Origin: Oribacterium parvum
GTDB lineage: Bacteria; Bacillota; Clostridia; Lachnospirales; Lachnospiraceae
DNA length: 12,889 nucleotides
Direction: 5' to 3'
Assembly: GCA_938022235.1 (NCBI GenBank)
Contig: CALIEL010000017.1
Span: forward strand, 1 to 12,889
The first letter of the stretch is position 1, and each line of letters opens with the position of its first letter. A program made the position numbers and the translations under genes. Below, one piece after another: positions 7,758 through 12,889 of this stretch. The notes beneath the pieces were generated by a model that was not told the DNA's origin, ran no database searches, and was given only the letters and a program-made list of their open reading frames with translations.

Positions 7758-7786
7758 TTGAAGAAATTGTAAAAACCCGGTATAGA
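7758..7786 (+). promoter_or_regulatory. Distal promoter of the symporter/ATP-grasp operon
   Basis: TTGAAG (7758-7763), 17 bases, TATAGA (7781-7786). It has the same -35 hexamer and spacer as the POT transporter promoter. It is back-to-back with the minus-strand peptidase promoter, about 40 bases away. Confidence 0.6.
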
Positions 7787-7819
7787 CAAGATTTATAACT
7801 GAGCATTTAAAATAAAAAT

Positions 7820-7848
7820 TTGCGGAGGAAAATCTTTTATGCTATAGT
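7820..7848 (+). promoter_or_regulatory. Proximal promoter of the symporter/ATP-grasp operon
   Basis: TTGCGG (7820-7825), 17 bases, TATAGT (7843-7848) with TGC before it (extended -10). It predicts a start near 7855 and a leader of about 120 bases. Confidence 0.65.
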
Positions 7849-7924
7849 ACAGAAGTCCTAGTTATTCAGTAGGTTTATAGGAATATATAGCAGGGCAGAA
7901 ATCATAAGTATAGAAAGTAGAAAG

Positions 7925-7947
7925 AAGCTTTTAGTGGTAAAAAGCTT
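7925..7947 (+). promoter_or_regulatory. Hairpin just upstream of the symporter ribosome binding site
   Basis: AAGCTTTT and AAAAGCTT pair perfectly (8 bp) across a 7-base loop (agtggta), ending 12 bases before the AAGGAG of the symporter gene. It could be a weak attenuator or an mRNA-stabilising 5' structure; there is no direct evidence. Confidence 0.3.
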
Positions 7948-7974
7948 TTATGGGAGAAGAAGGAGAAGAGAATT

Positions 7975-9246
7975 ATGGGTAACGTAAAGAAGAAAAAAAT
8001 AGCCTTGGGCTTACAATTATTGATAGCATTGTTTTTAGGAGGGGCAGCAGGATTTTTCCTTCCCCAATTTGCAAGCTTTTACCAGTTTCTGGGACAGGCT
8101 TTTATCCGGCTTATTAGTATGCTGATTATTCCTTTGGTGCTTCCCCTTGTAGTGGTGGCTGTGGCAGAGGTGTTGGGAAAGAATCATTTTCAGAAGCTCC
8201 TGGGAAAGACCTTCCTGTATTTCTTTGCCGTAACTACAGGAATTACCGCCCTTTTTGTCTTTGCTTCCTATTACTTAGGCTTTGGTCAGGGAGTAAATAT
8301 CGGACAGGAAGGTGCAAGCTTGGAAGGAATCGCCACCGGGGTAAAGATTGATGAGTTTTTCTTAAACTTCATTCCTTCCAATCTTTTCAAGGCACTTACC
8401 GACGGCGCATTACTTCCGATTCTGATTTTTGCCATTTTCTTAGGCTATGGCGTAGGTCAGCTGGAGCAGGAGAAGAAGGAGGCCTTCCTTTCCGGCACAA
8501 AGATTTGGATTGCCGCCATTTACAAGATTTTAGACGCAGTGATTTTACTCTCTCCTGTGGGTGTCTTCGGCTTTATTGCCAAGGACGTGGCAACGACCGG
8601 AGTGGACAAGCTTTTGGGACTTGGACAGTTTGTTCTGGGAATGTACCTTGGCTATGGCGTTTTGGCACTTGTAATCTTCCCCGTTATTGCTATTCTATAT
8701 AAGGTAAACTATGTAAAGCTTTTCAAGAGTATCGGAGATTTGGTGACCCTGGCCTTCGTGTCCGGCGGCTCCAGCGTGGTTTTACCCCCACTTTTGAAGC
8801 GCTTGAAGAAGGAAGGTTATGACGAGGCGGTTACGGATTTCGTGGTACCTCTCGGATACTCCTTTAATCTGGAAGGGGCGGCAGTGTATTTTGCCTTGGC
8901 AACTGTCTTTTTGGCAAATGCTTACGGCATTACTTTCACTCCTCAAGCCTTACTGTTTACGGTTCTCCTTTTAAGTTTAATCGGAAAGACCGCGGCAACA
9001 ATCCCCTCCGGGGCCATTGTAGTTTTACTGGCAGCAGCTCCCCAGCTGGGACTTCCGGTGGAAGGTGTAGCCTTGATCCTCTCCGTGGACTTCTTTGCAA
9101 ATGCAGGAAGAACCGCCTTGAATGTGGTAGGACAGGCTTTGGCAGTGGCTGTATTGGACAGTAAGAAAGAAAAGACGGAAAAAGTAGAAAAGCCGGCAAC
9201 GGCGGAAAATGTGACAGGCAAGGAACTTATTGCCAATGCAGGCTAA
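7975..9246 (+). CDS. DAACS-family cation:dicarboxylate/amino-acid symporter, divergent binding site
   Basis: This is a membrane secondary transporter with the glutamate-transporter (GltPh/EAAT) fold, 423 residues. Visible landmarks are the hydrophobic helices from residue 9, an HP1 serine-rich tip SGGSSVVLPP (263-272), a TM7 motif NLEGA at 298-302 (usual NMDGT), an HP2 tip around GKTAATIPSGAIV (337-349), and TM8 with D372, N376, R379, T380, N383 and Q387. By alignment with GltPh these match D390, D394, R397, T398, N401 and D405. The substrate-amino-group Asp394 is therefore Asn, and the sodium-site Asp405 is Gln. The retained Arg suggests an acidic side chain on the substrate. A charged 28-residue tail follows the last helix. 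AAGGAG precedes the ATG by 9 bases. It is co-transcribed with the ATP-grasp gene 14 bases downstream. Confidence 0.88.
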   Translation: MGNVKKKKIALGLQLLIALFLGGAAGFFLPQFASFYQFLGQAFIRLISMLIIPLVLPLVVVAVAEVLGKNHFQKLLGKTFLYFFAVTTGITALFVFASYYLGFGQGVNIGQEGASLEGIATGVKIDEFFLNFIPSNLFKALTDGALLPILIFAIFLGYGVGQLEQEKKEAFLSGTKIWIAAIYKILDAVILLSPVGVFGFIAKDVATTGVDKLLGLGQFVLGMYLGYGVLALVIFPVIAILYKVNYVKLFKSIGDLVTLAFVSGGSSVVLPPLLKRLKKEGYDEAVTDFVVPLGYSFNLEGAAVYFALATVFLANAYGITFTPQALLFTVLLLSLIGKTAATIPSGAIVVLLAAAPQLGLPVEGVALILSVDFFANAGRTALNVVGQALAVAVLDSKKEKTEKVEKPATAENVTGKELIANAG

Positions 9247-9260
9247 GGAAAGGAAATATT

Positions 9261-10193
9261 ATGGCAGAGAAAAAGGTATATGTAATCCATGAAAATCTGG
9301 AGTGGACCCAACATTTGGTAAAGTGGCTGGAAGAAAAGAAGATTCCCTATGAGTTATGGGACTTATCCAAGGGCATCCTGAACTTACAGGAGGCTCCTCC
9401 TGAGGGCGTGTTCTACAACCGTATGTCTGCCTCCTCCCACACCAGAGGACACCGCTATGCGCCGGAATACACCGAGCAGGTCCTTTCCTGGCTCACAAGA
9501 CATGGCCGTAAGGTGGTAAACGGTTTAGGGGCCATTAATCTGGAAATCAGTAAGGTAAAGCAGTATCTTGCCTTAGAGGAAAATGGAATTCCCCACCCCA
9601 AAACCGTGGCGGTTTTAGGACAGGATCAGATTCTGGAAGGCGCAAGACAGCTAAATATCTACCCCCTGATTACCAAGCATAACCGTGCAGGAAAGGGCTT
9701 GGGGGTACAGCTTTTCCAAAATGAAGGGGAGCTGGAGGCCTATGTCAACAGCCCGGCCTTTGAGCCTTCCGTAGACGGCATCACCCTTTTGCAGGAGTAT
9801 ATTAAGCCCGCAGACGGCAGAATTCTCCGTTCCGAGTTTATCGGACAGAAGTTCTTATATACCGTATCCATTGACTCCTCCGACGGCTTCCAGCTCTGCC
9901 CGGCAGACGGTTGCCAGATCGGAAAGAAGAAGGAAGAACTGGAAAGCTCCGAAAAGTTCCAAATTACAGAACCTTTGGAGAAGGAAAGAGAGCAGGCCTA
10001 CACAAAATTTTTGCAGCACAGCGGTATTGACGTTGCGGCGATTGAGTGGGTACAGTCGGTAAGCGGAGAGATTTATGTTTATGACGTAAATACCAACACC
10101 AACTATAACCCTACTGCGGAGAAGAATGCCAATATCTACGCCCATGGGCATTTGGCTGAGTACCTGGGCAAGCTTTTAAAAGAGCAGGGGTAA
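9261..10193 (+). CDS. RimK-like ATP-grasp ligase
   Basis: This is a 310-residue cytosolic ATP-grasp enzyme of the RimK/glutathione-synthetase type, which joins a carboxylate to an amine through an acyl-phosphate. An N-terminal pre-ATP-grasp domain includes FYNRMSASSHTRGHR (51-65) and VVNGLGAI (85-92). The ATP-binding part includes TKHNRAGKGLGV (138-149, Lys139 and the glycine loop), LLQEYI with Glu179, Arg187 and Arg190. Metal ligands are expected at Glu262 (IEWV), Asp275 and Asn277 in YDVNTNTNYN. It is the second gene of an operon, with a 14-base gap carrying AAGGAAAGG, and is ended by a strong terminator. Pairing with a DAACS symporter suggests that the imported amino acid or diacid is ligated to something. 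The acceptor is unknown, and no natural-product genes are adjacent. Confidence 0.85.
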   Translation: MAEKKVYVIHENLEWTQHLVKWLEEKKIPYELWDLSKGILNLQEAPPEGVFYNRMSASSHTRGHRYAPEYTEQVLSWLTRHGRKVVNGLGAINLEISKVKQYLALEENGIPHPKTVAVLGQDQILEGARQLNIYPLITKHNRAGKGLGVQLFQNEGELEAYVNSPAFEPSVDGITLLQEYIKPADGRILRSEFIGQKFLYTVSIDSSDGFQLCPADGCQIGKKKEELESSEKFQITEPLEKEREQAYTKFLQHSGIDVAAIEWVQSVSGEIYVYDVNTNTNYNPTAEKNANIYAHGHLAEYLGKLLKEQG

Positions 10194-10265
10194 AAAGATT
10201 TTCCGGAAATAAAGAATACGGATTGGAAGTTTTGGTAAAGAGAATATAAGCAGCTTTATAAAGTG

Positions 10266-10297
10266 AAGGAAGGGGATGTTCATTCCCCTTCCTTTTT
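10266..10297 (+). terminator. Strong intrinsic terminator of the symporter/ATP-grasp operon
   Basis: AAGGAAGGGGA and TCCCCTTCCTT form a perfect 11-bp stem with a 7-base loop (tgttcat), followed by TTTTT at 10293-10297. It lies 72 bases past the ATP-grasp stop, so the next gene needs its own promoter; I see no convincing one in the 85 bases available. Confidence 0.92.
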
Positions 10298-10366
10298 GCT
10301 ATAAATAAAGGCATAGGATAGGAGAAGGATATGTTGGTATTTTGAAGATATAGATAGCTTATGAAC

Positions 10367-10374
10367 AGAAAGGA
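10367..10374 (+). promoter_or_regulatory. Ribosome binding site fixing the ArsC-like start at 10382
   Basis: AGAAAGGA ends seven bases before the ATG at 10382. An in-frame ATG at 10361 would add seven residues, but it has no Shine-Dalgarno sequence and would itself span this site. Confidence 0.75.
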
Positions 10375-10381
10375 AAAACCC

Positions 10382-10738
10382 ATGAATACATTTATTTGCT
10401 ATGACCGTTGCAGCACCTGCAAAAAAGCGGAGGATTTTTTAAAGGCTCACAATGTGCCTTTTGAAAAGCGCCCGATTAAGGAGCAAAACCCCAGCGCCAA
10501 GGAAATCCATGAGATGAAGGAGCGATCCGGTCTTCCCTTAAAGCGTTTCTTTAACACCAGCGGACAGCTGTACAAGTCCATGGAATTAAAGGACAAGCTC
10601 CCCAATATGTCCGAGGAAGAGCAGGAAGCACTGCTGGCTACAGACGGCATGCTGGTAAAGAGACCTATATTCCTTTTTGGAGAGAAGGCCTTGGTGGGAT
10701 TTAAAGAAAAGGAATGGTTAGAGGCATTAGGAATATAA
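10382..10738 (+). CDS. ArsC/Spx-family thioredoxin-fold protein
   Basis: A 118-residue protein of the ArsC/Spx/YffB superfamily, the full normal length for the group. It starts with the strand TFICYDRCSTCKKA, giving a CxxC pair at Cys10 and Cys13. The family LVKRPIF motif lies at 91-97, followed by GFKEKEW. Cys-x-x-Cys is shared by Spx regulators and many 'arsenate reductase family' proteins. True arsenate reductases of the ArsC type use a single N-terminal catalytic Cys. There is no ArsR, ArsB or other arsenic gene nearby, so arsenate reduction should not be assumed. A redox-sensing regulator or a general thiol oxidoreductase is equally likely. It is convergent with the aldolase gene, and a shared hairpin lies between them. 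Confidence 0.85.
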   Translation: MNTFICYDRCSTCKKAEDFLKAHNVPFEKRPIKEQNPSAKEIHEMKERSGLPLKRFFNTSGQLYKSMELKDKLPNMSEEEQEALLATDGMLVKRPIFLFGEKALVGFKEKEWLEALGI

Positions 10739-10765
10739 GATAAATACTTCGTCGGTGATATTTGT

Positions 10766-10794
10766 TATAAATAAAAGGGGGCTTACAGCCCCCT
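10766..10794 (-). terminator. Terminator overlapping the end of the aldolase gene
   Basis: On the minus strand AGGGGGC-tgtaa-GCCCCCT (10794-10776) is a 7-bp GC stem followed by TTTTATTTAT. The TAA stop of the aldolase gene (10785-10783) sits in the loop and the last two codons form the 5' arm. On the plus strand the T-run is weak, so it mainly serves the minus-strand gene, with possible use by the convergent ArsC-like gene. Confidence 0.85.
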
Positions 10795-11829
10795 AATTAT
10801 CTCACAGCACTTCTTCACGTCCTCTTCTCTTGTGGACCAGCTGGTACAAAATCGAATTACACTGGAGTTTTCATCGTATCGTTCCATGTAGGCGTACTGG
10901 GCCTGCTTTTTTAATTGTTCCATTTTTTCGTGGGAAATGACAAAGAAGACCTGATTGGTGGGATAGTCTCCGAAGAGGGGGAGCCCCGCATCCTTTAAGG
11001 CTGCCTTGATTTCCCGGGCGTAGGCATTTGCCTTTTTGCCGATATGGAGGTAGAGCTCATCCTTAAAGAGCTCATCAAACTGTAGGCCCAGGAGCCAACC
11101 CTTGGCAATGAGGGCACCATGCTGTTTGATGGAGGTGAAGAAATGAGGAAGTCGGGTGGAATCCGGAATCACCACCGACTCTCCGAACATGGCGCCGCAT
11201 TTGGTGCCCCCGATATAGAAGACATCGCATAGCTTAGCCAGATCCGGAAGCTTAATGTCATTTTCCGGGGCGGCAAGGGCATAGGCCAGCCGGGCACCGT
11301 CTACAAAAAGCAACAGCTGATGCTTTTTACAAAGCTCGGAAATGGCAGTAAGCTCTGCCTTGCTGTACAGACTGCCGTATTCCGTGGGCTGAGAAAGGTA
11401 AACCATGCCGGGCTGAACGGTGTGGGCTTTATTTTCGTCCAAGGCAAAGTCGGAAAGAAAGGCTTCCAGCGCTTTCGGAGAGAGCTTTCCGTCTTTTCCC
11501 TTTAGGGGGAGCACCTTGTGTCTAGTCAGCTCAATGGCTCCGGCTTCGTGCACCGCAATATGTCCGCTGTCCGCACAGAGTATACCTTGGTAGGAAGGGA
11601 GGAAGGAGTCAATCACCGTAGCATTGGTCTGGGTGCCGCCCATCAGAAATTCCACCTGAGCGCCGGGACAGTGACAGGCCTTTCGGATTTTTTCCTTAGC
11701 AGCTTCGCAAATGTTGTCGCTTCCATAGCCGGGATAGGGCTTTCTGTATTCTTCCGTCAAACGTTTTAAGATATTTTCGTGACAAGCCTCCAGATAATCG
11801 GACTGCAATTGCAGGATATCGGTATTCAT
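10783..11829 (-). CDS. Threonine-aldolase-type PLP enzyme (beta-eliminating lyase family)
   Basis: A 348-residue fold-type I PLP enzyme, close in size to low-specificity L-threonine aldolases (about 330-350), which split threonine or allo-threonine to glycine and acetaldehyde. Landmarks are the phosphate-binding loop GGTQTN (64-69), HIAVHEAGA (90-98) with a His likely to stack on the cofactor, the PLP-nitrogen aspartate in VDGAR (Asp177) and the Schiff-base lysine Lys210 in IGGTKCG. The C-terminal small domain ends in RFCTSWST (326-333) with the carboxylate-binding Arg. A near-perfect AAGGAGG lies four bases before the ATG. Two minus-strand promoters lie upstream, and the terminator overlaps the stop. 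Other members of the family (tryptophanase/alanine-racemase-like) share these motifs, so substrate identity is probable, not proven. It would supply glycine from scavenged hydroxy amino acids. Confidence 0.85.
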   Translation of the reverse strand: MNTDILQLQSDYLEACHENILKRLTEEYRKPYPGYGSDNICEAAKEKIRKACHCPGAQVEFLMGGTQTNATVIDSFLPSYQGILCADSGHIAVHEAGAIELTRHKVLPLKGKDGKLSPKALEAFLSDFALDENKAHTVQPGMVYLSQPTEYGSLYSKAELTAISELCKKHQLLLFVDGARLAYALAAPENDIKLPDLAKLCDVFYIGGTKCGAMFGESVVIPDSTRLPHFFTSIKQHGALIAKGWLLGLQFDELFKDELYLHIGKKANAYAREIKAALKDAGLPLFGDYPTNQVFFVISHEKMEQLKKQAQYAYMERYDENSSVIRFCTSWSTREEDVKKCCEIIRGL

Positions 11830-11871
11830 TTTGCCTCCTTTTCTTCGGAAAATCTTTTTTTCGATTTTTTT

Positions 11872-11900
11872 ATTTTAAATAGGGATGAAGAAAAATGCAA
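11872..11900 (-). promoter_or_regulatory. Proximal promoter of the aldolase gene
   Basis: On the minus strand TTGCAT (11900-11895), 17 bases, TAAAAT (11877-11872). Transcription would begin near 11865, giving a 35-base leader rich in A and T. Confidence 0.65.
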
Positions 11901-12005
11901 ATCGGAAACATCGGATAAAGGAAAGGTCCAAACCGAAAATCCACAGGTGGAAGACAAAAAGAAAAAGCCCGATTCGATAGGTACCGGAACAGGAAAAGAG
12001 ATAAA

Positions 12006-12033
12006 AAATTAAATCAAACGCTTATCTTGTCAA
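12006..12033 (-). promoter_or_regulatory. Distal promoter of the aldolase gene with perfect -35
   Basis: On the minus strand TTGACA (12033-12028), 16 bases, TAATTT (12011-12006). A transcript from here would have a leader of about 170 bases before the aldolase ATG. Its -35 overlaps the -35 of the plus-strand promoter at 12027, so the two are likely to compete. Confidence 0.55.
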
Positions 12034-12054
12034 AAACCTTGCCGATTATAATAA
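12027..12054 (+). promoter_or_regulatory. Promoter driving the structured RNA / wall-protein leader
   Basis: TTGTCA (12027-12032) is followed after 16 bases by TAATAA (12049-12054). A perfect TATAAT lies at 12047-12052, but that gives a spacer of only 14 bases. Start predicted near 12060. This is the only good plus-strand promoter I can see in the 337 bases before the wall-protein gene. Confidence 0.5.
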
Positions 12055-12055
12055 A

Positions 12056-12204
12056 GACGGATTCTTCCAGGGATTTCGGATTTAGAGACGAAGGAGAGTC
12101 TTCCGTCGAGGAATGTTACGCATTTTCCGGCTTTGCGGTTTAAGACAAAGCATTTTCCTCTTGTAAAGACAAGAGCTTTGCGAAACATTGGCCTCGACCT
12201 TTTT
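12056..12204 (+). ncRNA. Candidate structured RNA (three-way junction) ending in a U-run
   Basis: The core is closed by a long stem: GTCGAGG (12105-12111) with CCTCGAC (12192-12198), AATGTT (12112-12117) with AACATT (12184-12189) and CGCA (12119-12122) with TGCG (12179-12182). That is 17 pairs, interrupted only by a GG bulge and an A-A mismatch. Inside are two hairpins: GCTTTG/CAAAGC (12130-12135/12146-12151) and CTCTTGT-aaag-ACAAGAG (12158-12175). CTTTTT follows the closing stem, as in intrinsic terminators. Upstream, GACGGA (12056-12061) can pair with TCCGTC (12102-12107), overlapping the first three bases of the closing stem, so two folds exclude each other. I recognise no known riboswitch, SRP RNA, 6S RNA, tmRNA or T-box. 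It is either a stand-alone small RNA or a leader attenuator of the wall-protein gene. Confidence 0.5.
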
Positions 12205-12256
12205 AGAAGTATAGAGTATTTAAGGGAGTAGTTAAAAAACGGTCACGTTGGCTAAA

Positions 12257-12280
12257 GGCTTTGCAGCATATTGCAGGGCC
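12257..12280 (+). promoter_or_regulatory. Second leader hairpin upstream of the wall-protein gene
   Basis: GGCTTTGCA (12257-12265) and TGCAGGGCC (12272-12280) pair along 9 bp, two of them G-U, around the loop gcatat. It reuses the word GGCTTTGC found in the structured RNA at 12129-12136. It is not followed by a T-run. The rest of the gap to the start codon at 12350 shows no gene. Confidence 0.4.
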
Positions 12281-12349
12281 CGAATTACCCCTTAGGGATA
12301 GAGAAAAGTCGGTCAGGGAGGTCCTTCTTTTTTCCGGAATGGAGGCAAA

Positions 12350-12889
12350 ATGAAGAAACAAGGAATAGACAGAGTACTGTTCCCCTTGGCTACAGCCATT
12401 CTGCTTGGTTTGTTCGGCGGACAGGCCTTTGCGGAGGGGCAAAGTGGCACAGCTTCTGAAGGAAGATGGCAACAGGATGGAAACAACTGGAAGTATGTGG
12501 ACGGTAACGGTCAGGAGAAGACCGGCTGGGTGGAAAACAAGGGACAGTGGTATTTTGTGGATCCCCAGAGCAAGAATTTAAAAAGCGGATGGATGGAGAA
12601 GGACGGAAAATGGTTCTTCCTGGACACCAAGGCGGATTCTTTAGGAAATATGGCAACAGGATGGCAGTGGGTTGACGGCTACTGCTATTACTTTGCCGGA
12701 GATTCCGGAAGAATGTATCATAATGAAAAGACACCGGACGGCTTCTTTGTACAGGAGGGCGGAAAGTGCGCCAATGAGAAGGGTGAGCCATTATTCGACC
12801 TTTCCAAGGGTGTGCAAAGCACGAAAGAGAAGGAAGCGGTAGCTGAGCAGGCCAGAAAAGAAGGCAAGAGCCTGGAGGAAATCGTAAGT
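12350..12889 (+). CDS. Secreted cell-wall-binding repeat protein (3' truncated)
   Basis: The frame is open to the window end; 180 residues are visible. A signal peptide is clear: basic MKKQGIDR, a hydrophobic core to about residue 22, and likely cleavage after AFA (26-28). Then come three to four choline-binding-like wall repeats of about 20 residues, with the pattern GW-x-x-x-x-G-x-W-Y/F-F-x-D: W40..YVD, GWVENKGQWYFVD (59-71), GWMEKDGKWFFLD (80-92) and GWQWVDGYCYYF (104-115). The TPDGFFV segment (128-134) is typical of the end of such arrays. After about residue 150 the sequence turns into a charged helical stretch (EKEAVAEQARKEGKSLEE), probably a linker. GGAGG lies four bases before the ATG. 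The structured leader upstream may control it. The effector domain lies outside the window, so function is unknown. Confidence 0.88.
   Translation, partial: MKKQGIDRVLFPLATAILLGLFGGQAFAEGQSGTASEGRWQQDGNNWKYVDGNGQEKTGWVENKGQWYFVDPQSKNLKSGWMEKDGKWFFLDTKADSLGNMATGWQWVDGYCYYFAGDSGRMYHNEKTPDGFFVQEGGKCANEKGEPLFDLSKGVQSTKEKEAVAEQARKEGKSLEEIVS

Noticed and set aside
10382..10738. Arsenate-resistance gene
   Set aside because: The CxxC motif and the absence of any ars genes nearby fit Spx/YffB-like proteins at least as well, so no arsenic function is claimed.
11885..11980. Short ATG frame coding about 31 very basic residues (MKKNANRKHR...)
   Set aside because: There is no Shine-Dalgarno sequence or plus-strand promoter, and the Lys/Arg bias follows from A-rich sequence.
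11779..12012. Plus-strand frame of 77 codons crossing the aldolase start, ending in a hydrophilic Lys/Glu-rich stretch
   Set aside because: Its first half is antisense to the aldolase N-terminus, it has no ribosome binding site, and the remainder overlaps minus-strand promoter elements. The charged composition follows from A/G-rich DNA.
12087..12107. GGAGAG word resembling the start of a glycine riboswitch aptamer
   Set aside because: The other conserved aptamer parts, including the GCCGAAGGAGCAAA-type core, are absent. The local hairpin GACGAAG-gagagt-CTTC-CGTC explains the sequence.
12105..12198. Hammerhead ribozyme, because of a three-way junction with GAAAC near the end
   Set aside because: The required CUGAUGA core is not present in the enclosed sequence.
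12390..12791. Minus-strand open frame of 133 codons at the right end
   Set aside because: It is a shadow of the wall-binding repeat gene, whose signal peptide, repeats and GGAGG site identify the coding strand.

Overview
The window reads like a low-to-mid GC Firmicute chromosome, most likely an anaerobic Lachnospiraceae-type Clostridium relative. This is inferred from strong AAGGAG-type ribosome binding sites, TTGNNN/TATAAT promoters with 17-base spacers, a choline-binding-like wall-repeat protein and a dCache chemoreceptor. I see no insertion sequence, prophage, CRISPR array, tRNA or rRNA.

Layout. (1) Bases 1-1141 are the 3' end of a surface protein with PETPAQ tandem repeats and three Shr-type (DUF1533-like) domains, closed by a terminator. 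(2) 1434-3653 encodes a membrane chemoreceptor. (3) 3929-7630 is a peptide-use block. It holds a POT-family transporter on the plus strand, then a proline iminopeptidase and a Xaa-Pro peptidase on the minus strand, each with its own promoter and separated by hairpin terminators. (4) 7975-10193 is a two-gene operon: a DAACS-family (glutamate-transporter fold) symporter with altered binding-site residues, then a RimK-like ATP-grasp ligase 14 bases downstream. Two tandem promoters precede it and a strong terminator ends it. (5) 10382-10738 is an ArsC/Spx-family thioredoxin-fold protein. (6) 10783-11829 (minus) is a threonine-aldolase-type PLP enzyme. (7) 11830-12349 is a 520-base gap with divergent promoters and a strongly foldable RNA element. 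(8) 12350-end is the start of a secreted wall-binding repeat protein.

How it fits together. The POT transporter would bring in small peptides. The iminopeptidase removes N-terminal proline, and the M24 enzyme cuts X-Pro bonds that general peptidases leave intact. The DAACS transporter brings in an amino-acid-like acid, and the threonine aldolase handles hydroxy amino acids. Together this suggests scavenging of peptides and amino acids, perhaps proline-rich host protein. The ATP-grasp enzyme suggests that the DAACS substrate may be ligated after import.

The parts most worth a second look are the three-way-junction RNA candidate at 12056-12204, the DAACS/ATP-grasp pair with its non-canonical binding site, and the POT transporter lacking conserved proton-coupling glutamates. 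No feature was confirmed by any search; family calls rest on motifs read by eye.
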